From Hortaea werneckii (lineage: Eukaryota; Ascomycota; Dothideomycetes; Mycosphaerellales; Teratosphaeriaceae), in contig JBAOKB010000148.1 of the NCBI GenBank assembly GCA_037044905.1, positions 1 to 64,000 of the forward strand: a stretch of 64,000 nucleotides of DNA, read 5' to 3'. The position numbers were made by a program, and so were the translations under genes. The notes under the pieces were generated by a model, which had not been told where the DNA came from, searched no databases, and saw only the letters and a program-made list of their open reading frames with translations. Numbering within the stretch: position 1 is the first letter of the stretch; each line of letters begins with the position of its first letter. Positions 55,610 to 64,000 of the stretch are shown here, piece by piece.

Positions 55610-56538
55610 ATGTCTTCACTTGCTCGTCGCGCATGCTACAAGTGCGGCAACGTCGGTCACTATGCCGAGGTCTGCACCAGCACTGAGCGCCTGTGCTACA
55701 ACTGCAAGCAGCCGGGTATGTTGACTACATCAGAGAAGGTCCCACAAGTGGTAATGTACAGTTTGCTGACCGCTACTTGAACAGGCCACGAGAGCAACAC
55801 ATGCCCGGCCCCCAGGACCACCGAGAGTAAGTTCCGGCCTTCGCATCATCATCACTCGACTCGAGACAACGGGCAACGACCTCAGGACCAGTAGCTGAAG
55901 AGTGACTAACCATGGATCCAGGCAAGCAGTGCTACCACTGCCAGGGCCTCGGCCATGTTCAGGCTGACTGCCCGACTCTGCGCCTGAGCGGTGGTCCCGG
56001 CAACAACCGCTGCTACTCTTGCGGCCAGAATGGCCACATTGCGGTATGTGCAGTCCTTCCTCGCCCTTCTGGCCGATCTCCTGCTGACAAGCATAATCAG
56101 CGCAACTGCCCAGCTCCAGGCACTGCCCCGATTGCCCCAGTCGGTCGTGGCGCTGGTGCTCCCCGCGGTGGCTTCCGCGGCGGCTACGCTGGTGTCCAGA
56201 ACAACCGCGCTGCTCAGTGCTACAAGTGCGGTGGCCCCAACCACTTCGCCCGTGACTGCCAGGCCCAGGCTATGAAGTGCTACGCCTGTGGCAAGCTCGG
56301 CCACATTAGCCGTGACTGCTCGGCGCCCAATGGCAGCGCCCCCAACGCAGCCGGCAAGACCTGCTACAGGTGCGGCGAGACTGGCCACATCAGCAGGGAC
56401 TGCCCCCAGGCTGCCCTTGAGGTCAACGGTGCGGTCGGAGTCGTCCCGGCTGTCAACGGTGAGGCTGCCGCCCCTACTGCCGGTGTTCAGGCTGAAGCTG
56501 TTGCCGCGCCTGTTGCACCAGCTCAGGTCGTCGCTTAA
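55610..56538 (+). CDS. GIS2: CCHC zinc-knuckle nucleic-acid-binding protein (Gis2/Byr3/CNBP-like)
   Basis: Four exons, 55610-55715, 55785-55826, 55922-56043 and 56101-56538; 235 residues. Seven CCHC knuckles (C-x2-C-x4-H-x4-C) are complete once spliced: CYKCGNVGHYAEVC, CYNCKQPGHESNTC, CYHCQGLGHVQADC, CYSCGQNGHIARNC, CYKCGGPNHFARDC, CYACGKLGHISRDC and CYRCGETGHISRDC. Knuckles 2 and 4 are split by introns 1 and 3. An RGG-like linker (RGAGAPRGGFRGGYAG) sits between knuckles 4 and 5, as in Gis2-type proteins. Yeast Gis2 and human CNBP bind G-rich single-stranded RNA/DNA and promote translation of specific mRNAs. The Ala/Val-rich tail (about 195-235) is low complexity. Confidence 0.94.
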
Positions 56539-57396
56539 GCGCTTCCAACTTTCACAAGCTATGGGTGCGTGCTTTTTTCCGGCCAAGAAGCACAGATGCA
56601 CCCTTGCTACGGCCGACACCTGTTCTATCTTCGACCATTCGACACATTAAAGCGTTCGGACGACCTCTCATGACACAAGACCCGGCTTTTGAGAAGTCAA
56701 GACAATTTCTTATCTGACGACCATGACGACCCAGCATATACTCTCACCTTGACAAGAAAAGACGACAAAGCAAGACGCGCGCAGCCTCATTTTGTGGATG
56801 TTCATTCTAGGCTGGCTGCGCGAGACAAGAAGGAGAAGGGTGGAGGCGAACAAGCGGGGCGGAACGTAGCGGAAGGCGCGGCAGACGATTTGGTTGTGTC
56901 GTGGATGGTTTCTAGTACCGAAAAGAGCACATTCTTGTTCACTTCCAGTTTTTTGACATGCGTGCATTACGATGGCGCTTGCGTATTTGCCAGCGCAAAA
57001 AGCTTGGGTTGTCTCAAACGTCTCATGGCCATCTCCCTTACTTGGTCTTGGATTTTTTATTCCATATCGCTGATTGCATAATGCAGAGTCCTGGCTTCTG
57101 TTGCTCTGGCGTTAATGTCGAAGAATGTCAATGCCAAGAGGTGAGGTCTGAAATCTCCCAATGCGGCTGTGCCCAGTCATTGCTCGAGGAAACTACGGAC
57201 TCGCTCCTTCCCACGAAATATGAGGCGGATCTGAACTCGACTTCAGACGCTTCACCTTTCACTTCTCTCCTAACTTCTCAGCCCATCCCACGCCATTTAC
57301 TTGCATTTATTGCCATATTCTGACTTCTATCTTCACTCCTCATCTCACGGCAACAGGCCTTGAACTTGCCCCTTGGCTGCCCCCCGACCGCTCAAG
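56539..57396. other. Intergenic region
   Basis: About 860 bp between two plus-strand genes: 3' region of the zinc-knuckle gene and promoter of DMC1. Only short unrecognised frames. Confidence 0.35.
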
Positions 57397-58702
57397 ATGC
57401 CTGCCTCAGTTTCGAGCAGTGATGATGGCGAGGTGCGGAGCTTGCTTGGGAAAAGCTCAGCCGCAAAGAGAGCAGTACTGATAGGGTCACTGCAGGAAAA
57501 CTTCATTGTCGACGTCGACACCCTTCAGAGCCATGGAATCGGTCAAGCCGATATCCAGAAGTTGAAAGCCAACTCAATTCATACGATAGCTGTAATGTCT
57601 AGTCGCTTCTTCAGTCTCTGCACACTCCTGACCTCACTCTAGCAAGTTTTGTCAACCATGTCCAAGGCGATGCTCAAGATCAAAGGCTTTTCCGAGGTCA
57701 AAGTCGACAAGATCAAGGAGGCTGCGAGAAAGTGTACGGTATGACTCTGCCTTCATCTGTCAGCAATCACTTGCGGTGCCTAATCTGACGCACATATCCA
57801 GCCCAGCGCTAGCGGCTTCGTAACCGGTGCAGAAGTCCTCCAGACGCGCAAGCGCTGCTTCCGGCTCTCAACTGGTAGCAAACAGTGGGACGCCATCCTG
57901 CTTGGTGGTTTTCAGTCCGGCAGCGTCAATGAAGTGTTTGGCGAGTATCGCTGTGGGAAGACGCAGCTTGCCCACACTCTCGCTGTAGTCGCTCAGCTGC
58001 CCAAAGACGTAGGCGGTGGTGAAGGCAAGGTGATATACATTGGTCAGTGATCTCCAGGTCTCAACGTCTGGGCTTCACAGCTAACTTGTTCTGCAGATAC
58101 CGAAGGCACTTTCCGTCCCGAACGCATTGTCCAAATCGCTGAACGCTTCAACGTTGACGCAGAAGTCGCCAACGAGAACATATCATATGTTCGCGCGCAG
58201 AATAGCGAGCACCAACACGAAGCACTATTGCAAGCTACTGAGCAGCTCGCCACTGGTGATTACCGTCTTGTGATAGTCGACAGCATCTGTGCTCTGTTTC
58301 GCGTCGACTACACTGGCCGTGGCGAGTTGAACGAAAGACAGCAGAAGTTGAATCAGCATCTGAGCAAGCTATGCAAGATAGCCGAAGAGTTCAATGTTAC
58401 TGTGTTCATGACCAATCAAGTCCAGAGCGACCCCGGCGCCAGTGCACTGTTTGCCGGTGCAGACGGAAGGAAGCCCGTCGGTGGCCACATTGTAGCTCAC
58501 GCTTCAACCACTCGGGTGTTGCTTCGCAAAGGCCGTGGTGATGAGCGTGTGGCCAAGATACAGGACTCTCCTGGTGGGTTTAATCAGCCTGGCCGCTACT
58601 ATGCTTTCTCACGCTGACTTTGTTTTGCCTACAGACTGCCCCGAACGCGAGGCCACGTATATCATTACCACTGGCGGTATCAGTGACCCTGAGAAGGTCT
58701 GA
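57397..58702 (+). CDS. DMC1: Meiotic recombinase Dmc1
   Basis: Five exons, 57397-57591, 57643-57738, 57802-58042, 58097-58573 and 58635-58702; 358 residues. After an HhH-type N-terminal domain (QSHGIGQADIQKLKANSIHT) come Walker A (GEYRCGKTQ), Walker B (RLVIVDSICALFRVDY) and the L2 region (MTNQVQSDPGASALFAGADG), which matches Dmc1 rather than Rad51. Dmc1 forms filaments on single-stranded DNA and drives strand exchange between homologs in meiosis, so the organism should retain sexual capacity. The last intron uses the less common GTGGGT donor; splicing there restores DSPDCPEREATYIITTGG. The gene borders the repeat-rich accessory block, yet is intact. Confidence 0.95.
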
Positions 58703-58979
58703 ATTTCAGAGAATGGTACCCTGTAGGGGCATGATCCTCCAGAGGGTGTGCGAATTCGATACTTTTCCGCATGAATCTTCACTTGCTCAATTGCTACGTT
58801 GTCATCCAATAGACAATCTTAGCTGCAGAGAAAGTACGTTCACATTGCGTTCCACACATTAAACCCATTCTTGAAGACCAGTGCTCCTTGCGTTGTCCGA
58901 GACAGATAGAGATCGGGTACCCACTATCCGCTTTCTGCCGGACACAGAGCTAGTATCGACCACGGAGCGTTTTAATTCT

Positions 58980-59345
58980 GCTGCCGTATCTTGTACCCTA
59001 AAAGCCCCAGCGAAGTTTATACGCCTCGGTCGCAAAAGCAAAAGCCGGTTTAACGCATCCTATCCTAAAATTCTCGATGTCAAGTGCGATTCTATAGTCG
59101 TAAGTTAATTCTATTATAAAATCTAGTACGACGCTCGAGAAACTTAATAGTATATTCGGGATATAGCGTCCTTTTACGGGACCTTTGTAAACGGCGTGCG
59201 TCTAAAGTCTAGAGGATCATCTAATCCCCTCTTTTCTAATCTATATAGCATTAGCGACAGCGATGTTGTTTAACTCGGCATTATTTAGAGGGGCGGAAAG
59301 GAGGACAGATATAGATGTGTGAAGATCCGCATTAAATGCAATAGT
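58980..59345. repeat. RIP-like degenerate sequence, probable transposon relic
   Basis: This stretch is dense in TpA steps (for example TTAATTCTATTATAAAATCT) while CpA and TpG are scarce and CpG is retained. That is the footprint of repeat-induced point mutation acting on CpA in Pezizomycotina. All frames are broken. No source element can be named. Confidence 0.6.
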
Positions 59346-59379
59346 GGCTAACAAAAGCCTCTAACATCCGAGCACAAGC

Positions 59380-59598
59380 ACACCGACTAACTAACGCTAC
59401 GCCCGGCGGACTATCACACCGCTCTACCACCCTCTGCCTACGCCGACCAACCAGCGCCACACCCTGCCGACCACCGCACCCCTCTCCCACCCTCTGCCCA
59501 CGCCGACTAATTAGCGCGACACCCTGCCAACCACCGCACCCCTCTCCCACCCTCTGCCCACACCGGGCAACTAACGACACGCCCGGCTAACTGCACGC
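59380..59598. repeat. 60-bp minisatellite, about 3.6 copies
   Basis: Units begin at 59380, 59440, 59500 and 59560 (last partial). Copies 2 and 3 are nearly identical, copy 1 more diverged. A shared core is CACCGCACCCCTCTCCCACC. The period is a multiple of three and the minus strand stays open across it (59580-59332), but the peptide looks like an accident of the repeat. Confidence 0.85.
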
Positions 59599-59957
59599 AG
59601 GCGAAGCATCCCCTATTCGAAAACTTTTCGCCTGTTGCAGTCCCCCCTATATTCCAGCAACATTATGCGAGGCCCTCTGCGAAGTGTAAGTCGAAAGGGA
59701 CGGCGTCTTCCTCTGCGATGCTAGTAAAGCGAGCAAAACCACTCTAGGAGAACAAGAACTCGTCGAGTATTCTTAATTCACCTTTCGACGAGGACAGCCT
59801 GGCTTCAACGAAGCAGCGCACCTGAGACGAACGACGGTAGGTACTAGCGACGGCTCTCGCCCCCGGGGGTGTGTATAGTAGGAGCGATTCCAAAGACAGG
59901 ACACTTTAGGCGGTCCGCCGCCTGAAAGATGTTTGTAACTACTACGTAGGGACGCGG

Positions 59958-60070
59958 CATCCTCTACTGCCAGCATCGAGAAGCGGGCAGGTCCTACCGC
60001 CAGCTTCGAGCAGCCGGCACCTACCAACGCCAGCGTCGAGAAAGCGACATCCTCCACTGGTAATCGCAGC
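59958..60070. repeat. 30-bp minisatellite, about 3.5 copies
   Basis: Units begin at 59958, 59988, 60018 and 60048. The shared core is like TGCCAGCATCGAGAAGCGGG with several substitutions per copy. It ends just before the His-Cys-box fragment at 60107. On the minus strand it encodes an imperfect 10-residue repeat (VEDVAFSTLA-like), probably not a gene. Confidence 0.75.
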
Positions 60071-60106
60071 CAACTCCCCGCGCCCGGAGTCCAAGAGTCC
60101 ACGATC

Positions 60107-60586
60107 ATGTTGGCCATTAGAAGTGGTATCCTGACAACTGTGGACTGGGATCGATGGAAGGCAGGTGCAGAGCTCTCTCACCTCTGCCACCTCCCCTGGT
60201 GTGGAAACCCAACACACTTCGTCTTCGAATCTGGCGGGGACAATAAGAGTCGCAAGAAGTGTGTTCAAGCTCTGCCGAACAAGGCCAGTGTTGTGGACGT
60301 CATCTGCACCCACGAACCGGCTTGCCACCTCAGGACAAGAGACGAGTTGTATTCATTTGACCATCTCGTCCAACAGATAGCAAACCTCCGGCGGAGGACA
60401 CTCAGTTTCGGAAAAGCACATCAGACACGCAGATACCCGCTGTGTGGAGAAGAGAGCAGCATGAGTGGCAGCGAGTTTGTTGCACATGTCGTCGAAACCC
60501 ACACGGATCCAGTCGCCGAGCACATGACCGTACAGTCCAAACTTCCTGTAAGAATCGCGAAAATCCATCCTATCTCATTGCTATAG
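60107..60586 (+). CDS. His-Cys box (I-PpoI-like) zinc-binding nuclease-domain protein, possibly truncated
   Basis: Frame of 159 codons. Residues 25-73 carry the complete spacing of the I-PpoI His-Cys box: His25-x-Cys27-x4-Cys32-x4-His37-x8-Asn46-x5-Cys52, then after a loop of 14 residues Cys67-x-His69-x3-Cys73. In I-PpoI the matching His98 and Asn119 are the general base and metal ligand, and the Cys/His residues bind two zincs; all are kept here apart from the first zinc Cys, which would lie upstream. Fungal genomes contain many such domains outside introns, of unknown role. The C-terminal part (PLCGEESSMSGSEFVAHVVE) looks like a zinc finger with its first Cys replaced by Tyr. The start is uncertain; upstream exons or truncation by the minisatellite are possible. 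Confidence 0.65.
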   Translation: MLAIRSGILTTVDWDRWKAGAELSHLCHLPWCGNPTHFVFESGGDNKSRKKCVQALPNKASVVDVICTHEPACHLRTRDELYSFDHLVQQIANLRRRTLSFGKAHQTRRYPLCGEESSMSGSEFVAHVVETHTDPVAEHMTVQSKLPVRIAKIHPISLL

Positions 60587-60754
60587 ATTGAGTGTTGCTA
60601 ACCGGAGGTACAATATGGTAGCGTAGAGAGCAGATAATCCCACGGAGATGATGGCTATAGAGCGGCACTGCTAGTCAGAAGATTCATATGTCGAGTTGGA
60701 ACTGTAGAGTCTCTCCTTATCCGCTTTCCAGGCGGCGTGGCGCCTTGAGCTTCC

Positions 60755-60999
60755 ATGACTTCACCTTCGTGGCAGTAGCAGGTATACGAGGATAAAAGAA
60801 GTGAAATCAAAATCCATGAGCAAGAGCTCCGGTATCGCTACAGAAAACCTGTTGAGGACGTCCAAGATGGTGTCAGGTTTGATCATCGTGACAAGAAGAT
60901 GATCCACGACATCATATTCACGCAGGCCGAGTCAACCCTCCAGTCGATTAAGAAAGAACTTCTCGACAGACTCCAAAAGACGGTCGGGAAAAGGCAGAA

Positions 61000-61043
<44 letters not shown>

Positions 61044-61060
61044 CTCATAATGCTGGATGA
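60755..61060 (+). pseudogene. Degenerate reading frame at inner edge of arm B
   Basis: Counterpart of 31334-31062. From the ATG at 60755 the frame is stopped by TAG at codon 8 (60776-60778) but otherwise open through RYRYRKPVEDVQDGVRF and DKKMIHDIIFTQAESTLQ to a TGA at 61058-61060, with the poly-C run inside it. The stop that breaks copy A (codon 24) is GAG here. Family not recognised. Confidence 0.5.
61002..61042 (+). repeat. Poly-C homopolymer, 41 bases
   Basis: An uninterrupted run of 41 C. The matching place in arm A is ordinary mixed sequence of about 18 bp. The G-rich complement could form quadruplex structures. The exact length is the sort of detail sequencing and assembly often get wrong. 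Confidence 0.9.
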
Positions 61061-61675
61061 GAGTGAAGACGAGAACGAGTCGTCGCAGCCACGTAGGCAG
61101 AGCCCGGGAATGATCCTAATATCTCTCCACAGCAGCGCCACGAAGCAGCGTATCTGGAACGAACGACGGTACGCTCTGGTGACCCCTCTCGTGACGGGGA
61201 TAATCCTCCCGTGCCTCCCCCCTCTCCCCTCTCTCTCTCCTCTCTCTACGGCAAGGCCGCACCGCAGAGCATCTGGAACGGACGAAGGCCAGATATGGCG
61301 ACCTGTAGAAGAGGGAGCTATGCGTCGATAGTGGAAAATGAACTTCTTAACCAGGGCTTGTCCCTTTGACTTTTAAGGCTTCGGTGAATCGCTCTGGTCT
61401 GAAGAGGATGCAGCATAATCCTCCATGAAGTACTTCTTGTGTGCGGTTTTTATATTACATTCGACTCAGAAAGTGGCCACGGTAGAGAACACTACCTTAG
61501 CCCTTTCAATACCTCACCCTTCGTAACTTATGCTTACTTGTGACGCGTACTAAGAAGAGCTGTGTGGGTGTTCAGTATGTTCCATGAAACGCCAATTGTG
61601 TTTTGCAGTAGTATGTTTCTAAGTAGACCAAATACGATGTCTTTTAGCTTCTCTGAAATGAGACAAGTATCGACC

Positions 61676-62511
61676 TTAGACCCGGCGCTCGAGCACGTCA
61701 TCCACGGCGTCGTTGGCCACATCGACTGTCGGGTTCACAACCGAGTCGACCGTGCCACCGACGGGAACAGAACCACCAAGAGCGCGGCGCTCGAGCGCGC
61801 CGTCAACGGTGTTCTTAGCGGTCGAAACAACGTCGTCCACAGTGTTGCCGACATCCACCTTGCCATCGACAAGTCGACGCTCGAGGGCGCCGTCAACGAC
61901 GTTGTTCACAGTAGAGACGGCGCCATTCACGGTGTTGCCAACGTCAACTTTACCATCCACAAGACGGCGCTCGAGGACACCATCAGCAGTTTCCTTGACC
62001 GTGTACACAGCGTCGTCAACGGTCTGTCCAACATCGACCAAGCCGCCGACCAGGCGCTTCCTCAGCACAGTGTCAGCAACATCGGCGATCAGGCCGTCGG
62101 CAGTCTGCTCGATGTCATCGATGGGGTGGGCCTTGGAATTCGTGTCAGTAGCCGCCTTGCCATGCGGTACAGCATGATAGTCTTACCTCGTCACGCTTCG
62201 AGAGGACATCATCCAAAGTTGCTTTGACGGCAGCAACAACGTCGTCAACCGTCTTCCCGACGTCGACGGTGCCATCGACCAAGCGGCGGTCCAGCTGGAG
62301 TCCATTGTCAATCGCGAGCCACCAACCTCTTATCCGAACTACTTACACCTCTCTTCTTCTCCAACACATTGTCTACCGCACCGTTGGCGGTGTTCACCAC
62401 TGGATCGACGACAGAGTCCACGATCTTTCCCTCATTGACGGAGCCGCCGAGAACCGGGGCCGCAATAGCGTTGCCCGCGATGGCGGACAGCAAAAGTAGC
62501 GAAAGCTGCAT
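61676..62511 (-). CDS. Secreted Kex2-processed repeat protein (KEP), copy B
   Basis: Three exons, 62511-62347, 62294-62187 and 62131-61676; 242 residues, all phase 0, with the same splice sites as copy A. The signal peptide and pro-region match copy A. Kex2-type sites are EKKR, LDRR, LSKR, LRKR and four LERR. The repeat array has four units (30, 30, 30 and 34 codons) against six in copy A; the missing part is exactly one 64-residue pair. Within the shared units I note one replacement, Asn to Asp (NTVDN to NTVDD). The reading frame is intact, so both paralogs appear functional. Expected products are secreted 26-32-residue peptides; function unknown. Confidence 0.85.
61682..62053 (-). repeat. 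In-frame Kex2 repeat array, copy B (four units)
   Basis: Units of 30, 30, 30 and 34 codons, each closing with LERR, read from 62053 down to 61682. Arm A has two further units. Individual units differ from their arm A partners almost only at silent positions. Confidence 0.9.
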
Positions 62512-63457
62512 TATGGCTGGTGAAAATGTTTCGAGTGGCTTTGAATAACAAGCTTTCGATTAATTAGGTAGTAAAAGAGCGTCAGTCGTAAGAAATAAAA
62601 GCCAACAGGTTGCTGAAAGAGTGACTAGGTCGGTTGTGCGTGCAGGCAGAAAGGACGCTCAATCTCCATGGCTGTAGATGTATCTTTATACGACTTCGGC
62701 CTCCCCAAGCCCCTGATGTGCACATGGTCAAATTGGGAATCTCTTGAAGCGCTGCAGGGGAGCAGCGCGAGAGCGCATCAAATGCCTAGTATCAGCACAT
62801 GGTCTTGGACGCTATATGCAGTCCGGCGCGGGTAGGCCATTCCTGGTGGAAAGATAGTGTCTTTCGCCTGTCAGCTTTGGCTAATCAGCATGGCTTCTCA
62901 TGCTCAAGTTTGTAGGGTAAAGGATCTTCCATTCGACGCTTGTGTCACATGAAGTCGAAAAGGCATGGTGATAGTCGTTGGAAGCGCGCGAGTCATGCTG
63001 CGGAAGGACGGATGATCAGCCGGGGTTAATATCGGACATATTGATCGTCGTCCCCAATCGATTTATTCGGTTAGCTGAACGACTATACAAATCGCATGTC
63101 TTACTTTTTCATCTCTTGAAAAGTGGGCTCGCAGGCTTCCTTATCGCTTCCAACGCAAATGAGCAGATTCGTGGGTTTTCATTGCTCGCTGACAACTATC
63201 GATTGATCCTTCATTTGCTGTGCCACAACATCCGATCATCTGTAACTCAACTTCGAGAGGACCATTATCTACACAGATGGTACAAATTTGCGATATGAGG
63301 CATTCCCCGAATGTATCCGAAGGTGGACTTGGCTAAGATTCAGATGAAATTGCGTTGCACCACAAAGCGTTGAAGAAAAGAAGACAAAGTACCTTTGCGT
63401 GTACTCTACGCTATATTCAAAGCAGGCCGAGTCAATGTATGGCCACCACATATCCAA
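62512..63457. other. Spacer between repeat-peptide and MFS genes (copy B)
   Basis: Counterpart of 28469-29411, with scattered substitutions and small indels. It holds the copy B promoter and the MFS 3' flank. No gene is seen. Confidence 0.5.
62684..62690 (-). promoter_or_regulatory. TATA box of repeat-peptide gene (copy B)
   Basis: TATAAAG on the minus strand, 173-179 bp upstream of the ATG at 62511, matching the element in copy A. Confidence 0.5.
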
Positions 63458-64000
63458 TCATAGAGTATAGATGAAGTCCGGCCTGTTATCACCAGCCACC
63501 CAGATGTCATCAGCCGACTTTCCAGCATGCATGTTGTCCCGCTTGCCACTAAGCCTCCTCTTGTTTTCCGCTCGCAGCATGGTATACATGAAGATGGTGC
63601 CTCCAAGCAGGCAAACGATGAGGTAAGCCAGAACGGTACCATGGCCGGTATAGTATTTTGGCTTCTCCCCCTTGATGTAGATGTTGGAGCTGACAACTCC
63701 GTTGAGATTGCCCCAACCGACAACAATGCCGATGATGACGCCTCGTTTGTAAATGCCCTCGATGTTGTTGCTGGCCCACGACAGGGTGTTTGGAATGGTG
63801 GGGTAAATCTAGAGGTGCCGTTAGAATAGATTCGAATGGAGGGATCTGTCATCGAAGGTTCACATACTCCTGCCGCACCCAAAAATGTACCTGCATACTG
63901 GATTTTGGGGTTCTGAGTACCCAGCAGCATGCAAAAACCGATCGCAGCAACAGTGGCGGTGACCATGTTGCAAAGGCCACGCTGACGCGTTCGGTCTGCA
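63458..64000 (-). CDS. MFS transporter, Dal5/Tna1-like (copy B), 5' part beyond right edge
   Basis: Last exon 63808-63458 (351 bp, same length as in copy A) and part of the preceding exon from 63868 to beyond 64000. The intron between them uses GTATGT where copy A uses GTAAGT. The visible product is almost identical to the C-terminus of the 26716-28468 transporter; in the last exon I find one replacement (YLVVCL to YLIVCL). Reading frame intact. The N-terminal part lies outside the window. Confidence 0.9.

Larger units (their letters stand above)
58703..60106. other. Gene-poor accessory block with RIP-like DNA and minisatellites
   Basis: About 1.4 kb after DMC1 with no intact gene. It holds a TpA-rich degenerate stretch, a 60-bp minisatellite and a 30-bp minisatellite, each listed separately. 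Confidence 0.6.
60587..61675. other. Spacer and inner part of arm B
   Basis: The first about 140 bp are unique; from about 60730 the sequence belongs to arm B and contains the degenerate frame, the poly-C run and the polypyrimidine tract, then the 3' flank of the second repeat-peptide gene. No intact gene is seen. Confidence 0.5.
60730..64000 (-). repeat. Inverted segmental duplication, arm B (runs off right edge)
   Basis: Reverse-orientation copy of 27923-31370 with the same gene order. Position 64000 matches 27923, so the copy continues beyond the window and its outer end is unknown. The MFS fragment encodes nearly the same protein as copy A, while the spacers differ at roughly one base in eleven to twelve where I compared them. 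Arm B lacks the 192-bp block present in arm A's repeat-peptide gene and has a poly-C run in place of about 18 bp of mixed sequence. Confidence 0.9.

Noticed and set aside
59773..60328. Minus-strand frames with a 10-residue repeat
   Set aside because: The repeat is explained by the 30-bp minisatellite, and the frames are antisense to the His-Cys-box fragment, whose exact ligand spacing supports the plus strand.
31370..60730. Idea that the two inverted arms are terminal repeats of one giant mobile element
   Set aside because: The interior is filled with ordinary core genes (sedolisin, UAP1, GIS2-like, DMC1) and no tyrosine recombinase or transposase was seen; a segmental duplication is simpler.

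Overview
The window is nuclear DNA from a filamentous ascomycete. Genes carry short introns (about 45-75 bp) with GTRNGT donors, CTAAC/CTGAC-type branch sites and YAG acceptors. The gene set includes a hybrid histidine kinase, a Zn2Cys6 regulator, a sedolisin protease, a siderophore acyltransferase and a trifunctional HIS4. One AT-rich stretch rich in TpA and poor in CpA/TpG looks RIP-mutated. This fits Pezizomycotina, probably Dothideomycetes (inference). I saw no convincing tRNA or rRNA gene and no complete transposon.

Layout. 1-24 kb: a Ser/Pro-rich protein running off the left edge, a SidF/SidL-type acyltransferase, HIS4, an alpha/beta hydrolase, an SRA-domain protein, a class V PLP enzyme, a lineage-specific hypothetical, an F-box protein and a Sln1-type histidine kinase. 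24-31.4 kb: a small secreted protein, a Dal5-like MFS transporter and a secreted Kex2-processed repeat protein (KEP), ending in a degenerate module. 31.7-58.7 kb: mostly core genes, namely an AVT-like amino-acid transporter, a sedolisin, a Zn2Cys6 factor, a beta-carbonic anhydrase with two candidate first exons, a Baeyer-Villiger monooxygenase, an aldehyde dehydrogenase, UAP1, a seven-knuckle GIS2-like protein and DMC1. 58.7-61 kb: accessory DNA with a RIP-like remnant, two minisatellites, an I-PpoI-like His-Cys-box nuclease fragment and a 41-base poly-C run. 60.7-64 kb: an inverted second copy of the MFS-KEP module, continuing past the right edge.

The most notable feature is this inverted duplication (about 27.9-31.37 kb against 60.73-64.0 kb). 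Sampled non-coding sequence between the copies differs by roughly 8-9% by eye, while the MFS fragment and the KEP proteins are almost unchanged. The KEP genes encode a signal peptide and 28-34-residue units each closed by a dibasic Kex2-type site. One paralog has an extra 192-bp block whose two tandem copies differ at 15 codons, all silent. I infer a maintained transporter plus secreted-peptide-precursor module. A degenerate reading frame at the inner edge of both arms carries a different stop codon in each copy.

All exon boundaries were placed by eye from splice consensus, phase and family conservation, without transcripts or database searches.
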